A stretch of 64,000 nucleotides of DNA from assembly GCA_002420115.1 (NCBI GenBank), contig DIHK01000061.1, positions 7,566-71,565 of the forward strand, read 5' to 3'. Positions 8,801 through 17,554 of this stretch are shown one piece after another. The translations under genes were made by a program, and so were the position numbers. Below the pieces are notes generated by a model. The model made no database searches. It was not told where the DNA came from and was given only the letters and a program-made list of their open reading frames with translations. The DNA comes from Nitrospira sp. UBA5698. GTDB taxonomy: Bacteria > Nitrospirota > Nitrospiria > Nitrospirales > Nitrospiraceae. Each line of letters opens with the position of its first letter. Positions within the stretch are counted from its first letter, which is position 1.

Positions 8801-10087
8801 ATGAGCGAGATCAGAGAAATCAGGGGTAGGCAGATTATCGATTCCCGTGGCAATCCGACGATTGAGGCTGAAGTAACGCTTGAAAGTGGGGCAGTTGGGC
8901 GAGCGGCTGTTCCCTCCGGTGCTTCGACGGGTGAAAAAGAGGCGATCGAGCTGAGAGATGGAGACAAAAAGCGGTGGATGGGTAAAGGCGTCTCCAAAGC
9001 GGTTGCGAACATTAGTAAGATCATTGCTCCTGAACTGTTGGGGAAGGATGCGTTCGATCAGGCCGGGATTGACCGAGCCATGATTGCGTTGGATGGGACG
9101 AAGACAAAAGGCAAGCTGGGCGCGAATGCGATTTTGGGTGTGTCCTTAGCCGTGGCGAAAGCGTCTGCGATTGAAACGGGGCAACCCCTCTACCGGTATT
9201 TAGGTGGGACGAATGCACGTGTGCTTCCGGTTCCGCTTATGAACATCATCAACGGGGGAGCTCATGCCGACAATCGGCTGGATCTTCAAGAGTTTATGAT
9301 CATGCCGGTGGGGGCCAGCCGATTCAGCGATGCACTTCGTATGGCCACCGAGGTCTTTCATTCGTTGAAGACGCTCTTGAAGAAGAAGGGCCTCAATACG
9401 GCCGTAGGGGATGAGGGAGGATTTGCTCCCGATCTGCAATCGAATGAGGAAGCGCTGAGCCTCATATCGGAGGCGATTGAAGCGGCGGGCTATCGGGTGG
9501 GGAGGGATATTGCCTTGGCATTAGACTGTGCTGCCAGTGAACTCTACGAGAAGGGGCGGTACATCCTCGAAGCAGAAAAGAATCCGGAGCGTTCATCGGA
9601 AGAGATGGTCAGTTACTATGGCAAGCTCCTCGATCGCTACCCCATTCTTTCCATCGAAGACGGGTTGAGTGAGTTGGACTGGAAGGGCTGGAAAATGCTG
9701 ACGGAGAAACTTGGGAAACGGGTCCAACTCGTTGGCGACGATATCTTTGTGACGAATGTTGAGATCTTTTCAAAAGGTATTAAGGAAGGGATTGGAAATT
9801 CAATCCTGATTAAACTCAATCAGATTGGGACATTGACGGAGACGTTGGATGCGATTGAACTCGCAAAGCGATCAGGCTATACGGCCATCATTTCGCATCG
9901 CTCCGGGGAAACAGAGGACACGACGATCGCAGACGTGGCCGTTGCAACGAACAGTGGGCTGATCAAGACTGGATCCCTCTCTCGAACAGATCGTGTGGCA
10001 AAATATAATCAGCTTCTTCGAATCGAGGAAGAGTTGGGGGCCGCAGCAGTGTACCGTGGTAGAGAGGCCGTGCCCGTGCGGAGCTAG
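8801..10087 (+). CDS. eno: Enolase
   Basis: Enolase interconverts 2-phosphoglycerate and phosphoenolpyruvate. The N-terminal domain carries the conserved SRGNPTIEAEVTLESG and PSGASTGEKEA. In the barrel domain the magnesium ligands lie in LALDCAASE, SIEDGLSE and LVGDDIFVTN, the catalytic lysine is in LIKLNQIGT, and the substrate loop reads SHRSGETEDT. The length, 428 residues, is normal. It starts with ATG 20 bases after gatB, with GGAGAGAGGGTAAGCG upstream. An FtsB-like gene follows, a common neighbour of eno. Confidence 0.98.
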   Translation: MSEIREIRGRQIIDSRGNPTIEAEVTLESGAVGRAAVPSGASTGEKEAIELRDGDKKRWMGKGVSKAVANISKIIAPELLGKDAFDQAGIDRAMIALDGTKTKGKLGANAILGVSLAVAKASAIETGQPLYRYLGGTNARVLPVPLMNIINGGAHADNRLDLQEFMIMPVGASRFSDALRMATEVFHSLKTLLKKKGLNTAVGDEGGFAPDLQSNEEALSLISEAIEAAGYRVGRDIALALDCAASELYEKGRYILEAEKNPERSSEEMVSYYGKLLDRYPILSIEDGLSELDWKGWKMLTEKLGKRVQLVGDDIFVTNVEIFSKGIKEGIGNSILIKLNQIGTLTETLDAIELAKRSGYTAIISHRSGETEDTTIADVAVATNSGLIKTGSLSRTDRVAKYNQLLRIEEELGAAAVYRGREAVPVRS

Positions 10088-10124
10088 CCTGTTCTGCCAC
10101 CATGGTTTGGATTAATTGATTCAT

Positions 10125-10484
10125 ATGGTGATCAAGCAAAATCGTGGCCGGGAGTGGCTGGAATGGCAGCGACGTCTGTTCACCCTTGCTCAGGTAGGGG
10201 GAGTGATCGGCGTCCTTTGGTTGGGAGTCGCACTCTTCTCTGGAGAGATGGGATTCCCACGGTATCTGGCCATGCGGGAATATGCCAAGAGCTTGGAGCA
10301 AGAGCTGTCGGTCTTACGCCATGAAAGTCTCACCTTGCAGCAGGATATTCAGCGCCTGCAGCATGACCCGGCCAAGATCGAACAATTGGCCCGTGAGCAG
10401 TTAGGCTATGTGCGGAAAGGTGAGACGGTGTATCAATTCATCCCAGGTTCGGAGAAACAACAGGAGCCTTCCTCGAAGCCATGA
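10125..10484 (+). CDS. FtsB/DivIC-type septum formation initiator
   Basis: This small bitopic protein resembles FtsB/DivIC, which bridges FtsL and FtsQ in the divisome. It shows one membrane helix (VGGVIGVLWLGVALF), then a leucine-zipper-like coiled coil (LEQELSVLRHESLTLQQDIQRL). It ends with the family motif REQLGYVRKGETVYQF. The ATG at 10125 gives about 119 residues; an in-frame TTG at 10116 is less likely. Location after eno and 4-base overlap with era support a cotranscribed unit. Family is clear; the choice between the names ftsB and divIC is not. Confidence 0.88.
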   Translation: MVIKQNRGREWLEWQRRLFTLAQVGGVIGVLWLGVALFSGEMGFPRYLAMREYAKSLEQELSVLRHESLTLQQDIQRLQHDPAKIEQLAREQLGYVRKGETVYQFIPGSEKQQEPSSKP

Positions 10485-11365
10485 AGTTCGGAACGGTTGC
10501 CATCATCGGACGGTCCAACGTGGGCAAGTCAACTCTACTGAACCGTCTGCTAGGCGAAAAAATCTCGATTGTCTCGAGTAAGCCCCAGACGACCAGGACT
10601 CGAGTGATGGGTATTGTGCATGCGGAAGGGGCGCAAATCGCCTTCCTCGACACACCGGGACTGCATAAGCCTGACCATTTGTTGAATCGGCGGATGGTCC
10701 GCGCGGCGGTGGAAACACTGGAAGACGCGGATGTGTTGTATATGCTCATGGAGGCGACGAGCCGTCCAGGTCCCGGAGATTTGTCAGCCATCAAATATAT
10801 GAAAGAAGCGTTGGCAAAGCAGCCGAGGCCGGTGATCTTAGTCATGACGAAAATCGATCTGGTGAATAAGCAGAAGATGCTTCCCGTTCTTGATCAGTAT
10901 GCCCAGCTGTTTGCATGGACGGAAGTGGTGCCGGTGTCCGCTCAGGTCAACGACAATGTGGAGCGATTGCTTGCGGTGACGGTTCCATACCTTCCGTCAG
11001 GGGAAGGACTGTATGGCGAAGATGTGGTGACAGATCAGACGATGAGGACGTTGGCGGCCGAAATGATTCGGGAGAAGATCATTCAAGCGACAGAAGATGA
11101 AGTTCCCTATGCGACGGCGGTAGAGATCGATGAGTTTGTTGAAGAGGGAAGACTCGCGAAGATTCGGGCGTCAATTATGGTTGAGCGAGAGACACAGAAA
11201 GGTATTCTGATCGGGAAGCAAGGGGAGCGGCTGAAATCAATCGGGACCCAAGCCCGATTGGACATGGAAAAGGTTTTTGGGATGAAAGTATTTCTTGAGC
11301 TGTGGGTGAAAGTCAGAAAAGACTGGCGCGAGGATGAACAAGCTCTTGTGCAGTTGGGCTACTGA
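10481..11365 (+). CDS. era: GTPase Era
   Basis: Era is an essential GTPase that binds the 3' end of 16S rRNA during 30S assembly. G1 is GRSNVGKST (about residues 10-18), the switch region is QTTRTRVMGI, G3 is FLDTPG and G4 is MTKID. The C-terminal KH domain has GILIGKQGERLKSIG and ends with the typical VKVRKDWRED. The length, 294 residues, is normal. Its ATG lies inside the end of the preceding ftsB-like gene. Confidence 0.97.
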   Translation: MKFGTVAIIGRSNVGKSTLLNRLLGEKISIVSSKPQTTRTRVMGIVHAEGAQIAFLDTPGLHKPDHLLNRRMVRAAVETLEDADVLYMLMEATSRPGPGDLSAIKYMKEALAKQPRPVILVMTKIDLVNKQKMLPVLDQYAQLFAWTEVVPVSAQVNDNVERLLAVTVPYLPSGEGLYGEDVVTDQTMRTLAAEMIREKIIQATEDEVPYATAVEIDEFVEEGRLAKIRASIMVERETQKGILIGKQGERLKSIGTQARLDMEKVFGMKVFLELWVKVRKDWREDEQALVQLGY

Positions 11366-11573
11366 CCGTTGGTGAACGCTTGATGGTAACGATTCCCCGG
11401 GCACATGCATAACCGAAGGCGGCTGATATCTCCATGCTGAAGCAGTCCAAATAGACTTTCCTGATAAGACCGTACGTAACGAAGACGAAGTATCTGCTCT
11501 GTGCCGTCCCGTGAGCCGTTGACCTGCTCCAACCGGCGTCACCGGGCAAGTCCCAAGATCCCGCGCAACGATC

Positions 11574-13031
11574 ATGCAGCCAACCGACCGACCAACAGAA
11601 CCACTCTTTCCGGAACAACGTTCTCGTCCGGCGGATCGTGATATTTTGCGCGAAGTCCTTCGTGATCAGACCGAGCGGGGGCAGACCAAGTCGGACATTG
11701 TCATTCAATCGGTTCAGAAGTTGCTGCGTCGGGGGGCGATCGCAAACTTGTCAAAGATGTTGGGACGTATGCACCCGGCGGATATTGCCAAAGCTGTGAC
11801 ACACCTCTCCTCACCGAAAGAGAAACGGGAAATTTTCGAGTTGGTTCGTGGGGGGAAGCGCGGGCAGGTACTCAGCGAGCTGGATGGGGAGAGTATCCAA
11901 CAGGTACTCGCGGATTTGCTTCACTCCGATATTGCCTGGCTCTTGAAGGAGCTTGGTCCTGATGATGTTGCCCATATTCTCGGGTTTCTTCCGGAAGAAC
12001 GCGGTAAGGAAGTGTTGGCCTTGATGAAGACGGAGGATTCGACCGAGGTGGCCGACATTCTCCGATACCCCAAAGATACAGCCGGCGCCATCATGACCAC
12101 GGAATTCTTTTCCCTGTCTGAGGATGCCACGGCCCAGGAAGCCATACGTCGGTTGCAACAGGCAACTGATGCGGAAATGGTGTTCTATATCTATGTGACG
12201 GACAAGGATGATCGCCTAGTCGGTGTTCTTTCGCTTCGGCAGCTTCTCACTGTGCCTCCCACCACTCCGCTGAAAAACATCATGACGCGGGAGGCTATGA
12301 GCGTCAGCATTGATATGGATCAGGAAGAGGTGGCGAGGCAGGTGGCCAATTATAACTTGTTGGCGATTCCGGTCGTAGAGCGAGACGGGAAGCTTGTCGG
12401 AATTATCACGGTTGATGACGTGGTCGATGTCATCCGTGAAGAAGCGACCGAGGATATGTTGAAGATGGCCGGTGCCATTGAAGAAGATACGACTTCAAAG
12501 TCATCGAGCATCGCGTCAGCCAGGCTTCGATTGCCGTGGTTATTTACTAATCTTGTGGGGAGTTTGCTGTCCGGCGCAATCCTCTGGTATTTCCGGTATA
12601 CCGTTCAAGAAGTTGTGGCTATTGTGAGTTTTATTCCCGTCATTGCGGCGATGGGTGGTAATGTCGGCTTGCAATCATCAACGTTGATTATTCGTGGGTT
12701 GGCCACCGGTTCTGTTGAGCTTACCCATGTTTGGCCGGTGTTTTTTCGTGAGGCAAAGGTCGGGCTCGTCATGGGACTGGCGTGCGGAGTGACGTTGACG
12801 CTAGTTGCGTGGGTCTTACATCAAGGGTTTCTGGGGATGGTTGTGGGTGTTTCTCTGATCATCGCCTTTTTGGTCTCGACCAGTATGGCGACGATTATGC
12901 CGATTATCCTGAAGCGCATGGGGGTAGATCCTGCCGTCGCAGCCGGTCCCTTTGTGACGACGGCGAATGATATCACGGGGATTTCTATTTATTTGACGTT
13001 GGCCACGCTATTCTTGGAGTATCTCCGATGA
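11574..13031 (+). CDS. mgtE: Magnesium transporter MgtE
   Basis: MgtE is a homodimeric Mg2+ channel gated by its cytoplasmic domains. Here an N domain (about 35-160, with LGRMHPADIAKAV) leads into two CBS domains (about 165-285). A C-terminal membrane domain follows, with the signatures GGNVGLQSSTLIIRGL and GVDPAVAAGPFVTTANDITG. The latter includes the acidic pore residue. The length, 485 residues, is normal. The 208-base gap upstream could hold regulation, but I could not identify a magnesium riboswitch there by eye. recO follows 52 bases later. Confidence 0.95.
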   Translation: MQPTDRPTEPLFPEQRSRPADRDILREVLRDQTERGQTKSDIVIQSVQKLLRRGAIANLSKMLGRMHPADIAKAVTHLSSPKEKREIFELVRGGKRGQVLSELDGESIQQVLADLLHSDIAWLLKELGPDDVAHILGFLPEERGKEVLALMKTEDSTEVADILRYPKDTAGAIMTTEFFSLSEDATAQEAIRRLQQATDAEMVFYIYVTDKDDRLVGVLSLRQLLTVPPTTPLKNIMTREAMSVSIDMDQEEVARQVANYNLLAIPVVERDGKLVGIITVDDVVDVIREEATEDMLKMAGAIEEDTTSKSSSIASARLRLPWLFTNLVGSLLSGAILWYFRYTVQEVVAIVSFIPVIAAMGGNVGLQSSTLIIRGLATGSVELTHVWPVFFREAKVGLVMGLACGVTLTLVAWVLHQGFLGMVVGVSLIIAFLVSTSMATIMPIILKRMGVDPAVAAGPFVTTANDITGISIYLTLATLFLEYLR

Positions 13032-13083
13032 CACAATTCAACAGGTCGCCAGGATATGGTTGTGTCAGGGGTGAAAGGGATAT

Positions 13084-13842
13084 GTGCCGCTCATAAAGGC
13101 AACGGCGATCGTTTTGCGGAGTCGTAAGTGGGGAGATGCCGATCGAATTGTCACATTTTATTCGAAGGAGAGGGGCAAGATCGGAGGGGTGGCTCGTGGT
13201 GCGCGTCGACCCAAAAGCCGTTTTGGTGCTGCACTTGAGCCGTTCAGTCTGTGCCGGTTGAATCTTTTTGAAAAGGCCGGTGATTCGCTCTTGCGGGTTT
13301 CGCACGTTGATCTTGTCAGGTCTTCGCAGAAGTTGCGGGAATCTCTCAGTCTGATAGATTCGGCGGCACGGATGGTCAACGTGGTGGCCGCGATCACTCC
13401 GGATGGCGATCCGGATCCGCTCTTGTTTGATACGCTCGAGCAGGGGCTTGCATCGCTTCACGAGAGTGAAGACCCAGCCTTTACGGCTCTCCTTTTCCAA
13501 ATTCGGTTACTGGGTGTCACAGGATTTCGCCCACAGACCGACCATTGTGCTGCATGTGGGAAAGCACATTTTGTAGGTGAACCTCAGTTTTCTCCGCTTG
13601 CAGGGGGGCTTGTGTGTTTATCATGCGCGGCGCACCAGCGAGTTCGTTGTATCGCACTCTCGCGCGGCAGCCTTTCATTTCTCCAACAGGCGATTCGTCT
13701 TGATCCCACCGTTGTGACACGGTTGCGAGCCAGTGGACAGGTGCGGGGCGAAGTGGAGGCGGCAATCGAAGGGTATGTGACGGTTGTGGCCGGTAAACGG
13801 CTCCCATCAGCGAACTTTCTATCGGTTGCCGTGTCGTCCTAA
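13084..13842 (+). CDS. recO: DNA repair protein RecO
   Basis: RecO anneals SSB-coated strands and helps load RecA with RecR. The N-terminal OB-fold shows TAIVLRSRKWGDADRIVTFYSKERGK, here written only as landmark pieces: VLRSRKWGDAD and ARGARRPKSRF. The C-terminal part has a zinc-type cluster, CAACG near residue 152 and CLSC near 178. The length of 252 residues is normal. The start is a GTG; the ATG two bases upstream is out of frame and stops at once. GGTGAAAGG provides the ribosome site. Confidence 0.93.
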   Translation: MPLIKATAIVLRSRKWGDADRIVTFYSKERGKIGGVARGARRPKSRFGAALEPFSLCRLNLFEKAGDSLLRVSHVDLVRSSQKLRESLSLIDSAARMVNVVAAITPDGDPDPLLFDTLEQGLASLHESEDPAFTALLFQIRLLGVTGFRPQTDHCAACGKAHFVGEPQFSPLAGGLVCLSCAAHQRVRCIALSRGSLSFLQQAIRLDPTVVTRLRASGQVRGEVEAAIEGYVTVVAGKRLPSANFLSVAVSS

Positions 13843-13866
13843 GCGTGTTCAGAGGGAGGAGTAGGT

Positions 13867-14223
13867 ATGACAACCGCGACAGTAGAGCCTCGGGATATGG
13901 AGTGGCTTGAGAAGGGTGTATTGGGGATTCAATGGAGTGACGGCCATCAGGCGGTCTATCCGATCCGTTCTCTTCGGCAGCATTGTCCCTGCGCAGCTTG
14001 TGTCGACGAATGGACGGGGGAGCGCCGTCTTCAGGCTGACGATGTTCCGTTGTTGATCATGCTGCAGGATATTCAACCGGTTGGGCGCTATGCGCTTCAG
14101 TTCAAGTGGAGCGATGGCCATGATACGGGGATATATTCCTACACGTTGCTCCGGGCATTGTGTCAGTGTGAGGCCTGTCAACCGGTTAAGCCGATCGAAG
14201 TCAAGTCCAGGCGGCTTCTGTGA
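13867..14223 (+). CDS. DUF971 domain protein
   Basis: A 118-residue protein with the DUF971 (gamma-butyrobetaine hydroxylase-like N-terminal) fold. Landmarks are the duplicated W-SDGH pattern (IQWSDGHQAVYP and FKWSDGHDTGIY), CPCAACVDEWTG with three cysteines, and CQCEACQ near the C-terminus. Stand-alone DUF971 proteins are often found near Fe-S or Mrp-type genes, and the cysteines suggest metal binding, but the function is not established. The preceding gene ends 24 bases upstream, with GAGGGAGGAGTAGG before the ATG. Confidence 0.85.
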   Translation: MTTATVEPRDMEWLEKGVLGIQWSDGHQAVYPIRSLRQHCPCAACVDEWTGERRLQADDVPLLIMLQDIQPVGRYALQFKWSDGHDTGIYSYTLLRALCQCEACQPVKPIEVKSRRLL

Positions 14224-14240
14224 GGGGAGATGGTGACACG

Positions 14241-14711
14241 GTGCATAGCATTAGCGCTCCGAAGAAAACCATACTGAGCGTATTCACGGTCGTAGGATTT
14301 GTGCTCTTGCTCGGGTGCAAAAGTATGCCGACACTGGAGCAGCAAGAGCAGCTGGTTCAAGGGGAGAATCTTGTACTAGATCAAATCACCAGCAGAGCCG
14401 TTGTAAATGCGTGGGGGGGGCCTCCTTTCTACCATAGCGAGTTCGCGTACTTTTTTGTGATGCCAGATTTGAGTATTATTCCTCGATCCCGAGTAGCTAC
14501 AGGTGAGGTGCCGAAAGGATGGAGCGGTGGGGTTCATGCAGGCGAAGGCGTCTACTTCGCTTACCCCGATCGAGGCTGGTTGCTGGTCTTTCTTGATGAG
14601 CGCCTTGTCTACAGAGAAAAGCTCCAACCCGATGAGTTACGGACATTGACAAAAGGTTGGGCCTATGAGGCTCGATTCAAGACCAGGGTTGACGAATCTT
14701 CACACCCATAG
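14241..14711 (+). CDS. Predicted lipoprotein of unknown function
   Basis: The N-terminus is a lipoprotein signal: positive residues, a hydrophobic core (ILSVFTVVGFVLLLG) and a Cys at about residue 26 in LLLGCKSM. The mature part of about 130 residues has no domain I recognise. The start is uncertain. GTG at 14241 has GAGGGGAG at good distance, while GTG at 14220 overlaps the end of the DUF971 gene and would give a seven-residue leader. It is probably anchored in the outer membrane or in the outer leaflet of the inner membrane. Confidence 0.7.
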   Translation: MHSISAPKKTILSVFTVVGFVLLLGCKSMPTLEQQEQLVQGENLVLDQITSRAVVNAWGGPPFYHSEFAYFFVMPDLSIIPRSRVATGEVPKGWSGGVHAGEGVYFAYPDRGWLLVFLDERLVYREKLQPDELRTLTKGWAYEARFKTRVDESSHP

Positions 14712-14731
14712 GTTGTCCCTGATTATCCCAC

Positions 14732-16234
14732 ATGGCGTTGAAAACATCAGATAGCTTGCACATCGTGATGGCCTCTTCTGAGGCGGTTCCTTACGCGAAA
14801 ACAGGGGGACTTGCCGATGTGGTGGGTGCGTTGTCCATGGCCCTCGCAAAGTCAGGGTATCAGGTGACCGTATTATTGCCGGGTTATCGGACTCAATTAG
14901 CTCAGAAGGACCGTCGGATCGCCATGCAATTCTCGGTGCCTGTGGGGGAGAGGCCGATGGATGTTTCTATCGAAGAGGAATATCTGACGGTGACCGGCGC
15001 ATTACATCACGTGAGAGTGTTGTTCGTGTGCCATGACCTGTACTTCAACCGTCCGGGACTCTATCAGCAAGATCATCATGACTATCCGGATAATCTTGAC
15101 CGATTCACCTTGTTCTGTCGCGCAGTCATTCAAGCGATGCATATCTTAGTGGACGTACAGCGGGAAAAGATTGATATCCTGCACCTTCATGATTGGCAGA
15201 CCGCACTGTGCGCTGTCTATCTCAAGGCACTAGCACATGAACACAACAGTCTTCAGTCGATCAAGACGTTGTTGACTGTCCATAATCTCGGCTATCAGGG
15301 GATATTCTCAGGTCAGGAGTTCATGAAAACCGGCCTTCCTTCATCGCTGTTCTCACTGAGTGGCCTTGAGTTCTACGGAGCGGTCAATTGTTTGAAGGGG
15401 GGTATTATCTTCTCCGACGCGGTTTCCACTGTAAGTCCCACCTATGCAAGGGAGATCTTAACGGCGGAGTATGGGTGTGGTCTTGAAGGTGTGCTAGCAA
15501 GCCGTAGGGATGGTGTAACCGGGGTTGCAAACGGAATTGATGAGGCTGCCTGGGATCCTGCGCACGATATCTATCTACCGGCGCAGTACCACGCCAATGA
15601 CCTATCGGGAAAACGGACGTGCAAGCGAGCGTTACAGCAAGAGCTAGGATTGCCGATTCTTGATGTGCCACTGTTGGCCGTCATTGGTCGGTTGACGTTC
15701 CAGAAGGGATTTGATCTGTTGCTTGAGATTCTTCCGGAGCTGATGGCGCTCGATCTCCAGTTGGTTGTCTTGGGTACTGGGGATACTCACTTGGAGCAAG
15801 GGTTCATTGCGGCGAAGGAGAGGTATGCCTGCAGAATCGGTCTCCATCTTGGTTTTGACGAGGGGCTAGCCCATCGTATCGAGGCGGGTTCAGACATGCT
15901 GATCATGCCGTCTCGTTACGAGCCCTGTGGACTAAGCCAGCTCTATAGCCTGCGATACGGGACGGTTCCGATCGTGCGGCGTACAGGGGGACTGGCTGAT
16001 ACAGTTGTTCCCTTTCGTCCGTCAACAATCAAATCCAAAATCGCAACTGGGTTTCATTTTATTGATCCCTCTCCAGATGCCTTGCTCTCCGCGATTCTGC
16101 TTGCGCTTCATGCGTATGAGGAGCAAGAGGTGTGGAGCTCATTGGTGACTGCGGGAATGAAAGCAGACCTCTCGTGGGATCAATCGGCAAGGGCCTATGC
16201 GGATTTATATCGTCAGTTGCGGGATGGGAGGTGA
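14732..16234 (+). CDS. glgA: Glycogen (starch) synthase, GT5
   Basis: GlgA elongates alpha-1,4-glucan from ADP-glucose (or UDP-glucose in some bacteria). The N-terminal GT5 domain has the donor-binding loop YAKTGGLADVVGAL near residue 22 and HDWQTAL near 155. The C-terminal GT-B half has RLTFQKGFDLL and the family motif SRYEPCGLSQLYSLRYG near 391, followed by RRTGGLADTV. The length of 500 residues is normal. It is the last plus-strand gene of the housekeeping block; a minus-strand gene ends 10 bases later. Confidence 0.95.
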   Translation: MALKTSDSLHIVMASSEAVPYAKTGGLADVVGALSMALAKSGYQVTVLLPGYRTQLAQKDRRIAMQFSVPVGERPMDVSIEEEYLTVTGALHHVRVLFVCHDLYFNRPGLYQQDHHDYPDNLDRFTLFCRAVIQAMHILVDVQREKIDILHLHDWQTALCAVYLKALAHEHNSLQSIKTLLTVHNLGYQGIFSGQEFMKTGLPSSLFSLSGLEFYGAVNCLKGGIIFSDAVSTVSPTYAREILTAEYGCGLEGVLASRRDGVTGVANGIDEAAWDPAHDIYLPAQYHANDLSGKRTCKRALQQELGLPILDVPLLAVIGRLTFQKGFDLLLEILPELMALDLQLVVLGTGDTHLEQGFIAAKERYACRIGLHLGFDEGLAHRIEAGSDMLIMPSRYEPCGLSQLYSLRYGTVPIVRRTGGLADTVVPFRPSTIKSKIATGFHFIDPSPDALLSAILLALHAYEEQEVWSSLVTAGMKADLSWDQSARAYADLYRQLRDGR

Positions 16235-16244
16235 GGCGAATCGG

Positions 16245-16751
16245 CTAACGTGTATTGAATGAGATGGTGAGCCCTTGCTCAATCTTTGCCAGCAAGGTTT
16301 TTGCTTTCACAGCATAGTAGGAGTGTTGCCCTTCATGAAGTCTGATGATCGAAACAAAAAGATCTCGTGCAACTTCAAGGTATCCCTGGTTAAACGCAAG
16401 CTCGCCAGTATGGAGGGCACAGGCTGAAGTCATTGCCTTAACGTCCACTGCCACTCGGTTGGTTGGGGTTGAAACCAGATGAGCAATTCGGTTTGGTAGC
16501 GGCAAAATGAACCCGCTTGTCTCCTGACCAAGAAGACTCGCTGCTCGGAGTTGGTCCAAGTTTGCTGTCGCCCTAGACAAATCTGATGTCGATTTGCAAT
16601 CGCCGTACGCGTTCCACAATGAGGCGAAACCACTGTCTCTCACCTCGCTAGTGTGGGAGGAAGGCGTAGTTGTACATCCAGAGAAGAGGGAAGCTACGCC
16701 AAGCAAACCAAACACCACAACTGCCAGAGTTCTGCTAGAGCCAGATCGCAT
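16245..16751 (-). CDS. Predicted lipoprotein of unknown function
   Basis: The 168-residue protein begins with a type II signal (MRSGSSRTLAVVVFGLLG) and a lipobox LFSGC placing the lipidated Cys near residue 26. The mature part is mostly helical. It ends with a stretch (LAFNQGYLEVARDLFVSIIRLHEGQHSYYA) that resembles a tetratricopeptide-like helical pair, though I cannot assign a family. It converges with glgA and has no clear operon partner. Confidence 0.65.
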   Translation of the reverse strand: MRSGSSRTLAVVVFGLLGVASLFSGCTTTPSSHTSEVRDSGFASLWNAYGDCKSTSDLSRATANLDQLRAASLLGQETSGFILPLPNRIAHLVSTPTNRVAVDVKAMTSACALHTGELAFNQGYLEVARDLFVSIIRLHEGQHSYYAVKAKTLLAKIEQGLTISFNTR

Positions 16752-16945
16752 TGAACCATCACCTCCGATAGGATTTGACTGAGTTCTAATGCAAATGATG
16801 GACCGGTAGTTGTTGTTTCAAAGTATGTTGAAAAACAAAAGAAAATATATCATTGACTCTGATTGGACCGTTGTAATTTCAACGCACTGTGTTGTTTGTG
16901 TAACAGCGGTAGGAGAATGGAGGGGAGCTCTATGTGAGGAGCTGG

Positions 16946-17554
16946 TTAAGCGTTAAATATTTGGACAAGGATGCCGGTCCTGGTGGTGGAATTAGTCTTG
17001 CGCATGATGTGCTTAATATGCTCTTTGACGGTTTGTTCGGTAATCTGTAGAGCGTTAGCAATCTCTTTATTTGTCCAGCCTTTTGCGAGGTGTTCCACCA
17101 CGGATTGCTCCCGGTTGGTGAGTTGGAAACGTTCTCGCGCATGTTCTGCATTCAGGTTCTGTTTTCGCCCTAGCTCTTCCAGGGTTACCACAAGTCGGGC
17201 GTGTTGAATCCCGCCTCGATCTGGCAGGCCAAATCCTCTTAGTAGGATGGGCTGATTGGGATCACCTGTTACGCGCTTGAGCTCAAACTGTTCCCAATCC
17301 TTAGCTTCTGTTCGTATGTGGAGGGCTTTGATGATCTCTGTACACAGCTCAGTCAGAGCTGTTGGGAGTATTCCGCGAGCCGAGACAGTCGTAGCACCTC
17401 CATGTTCAACCGCAGTGATCTTTTTGGCGAGCTCAGTCGCCTGTCGATTCATGTGGAGTAGTTGCATGGATGTCGAGAGTACGACAATCCCAGCGCCTGC
17501 TCTCTGATCGGCAAGCACATCGGTTTGTTCGGTTCCTTTTAGTGATTCAGTCAT
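16946..17554 (-). CDS. LuxR-family transcriptional regulator with PAS-like N-terminus
   Basis: The C-terminal 60 residues are a LuxR/FixJ helix-turn-helix: LTNREQSVVEHLAKGWTNK, then EIANALQITEQTVKEHIKHI. The N-terminal 120 residues (GIVVLSTSMQLLHMNRQATEL) look like a PAS-like sensor fold rather than a receiver domain, since no phospho-acceptor aspartate pattern is visible. It is transcribed away from the polysaccharide locus across a long gene-free region. It is therefore a plausible, unproven regulator of that locus or of itself. Confidence 0.85.
   Translation of the reverse strand: MTESLKGTEQTDVLADQRAGAGIVVLSTSMQLLHMNRQATELAKKITAVEHGGATTVSARGILPTALTELCTEIIKALHIRTEAKDWEQFELKRVTGDPNQPILLRGFGLPDRGGIQHARLVVTLEELGRKQNLNAEHARERFQLTNREQSVVEHLAKGWTNKEIANALQITEQTVKEHIKHIMRKTNSTTRTGILVQIFNA

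Noticed and set aside
11366..11573. Magnesium riboswitch upstream of mgtE
   Set aside because: No convincing conserved core could be recognised by eye; a covariance-model search would be needed.
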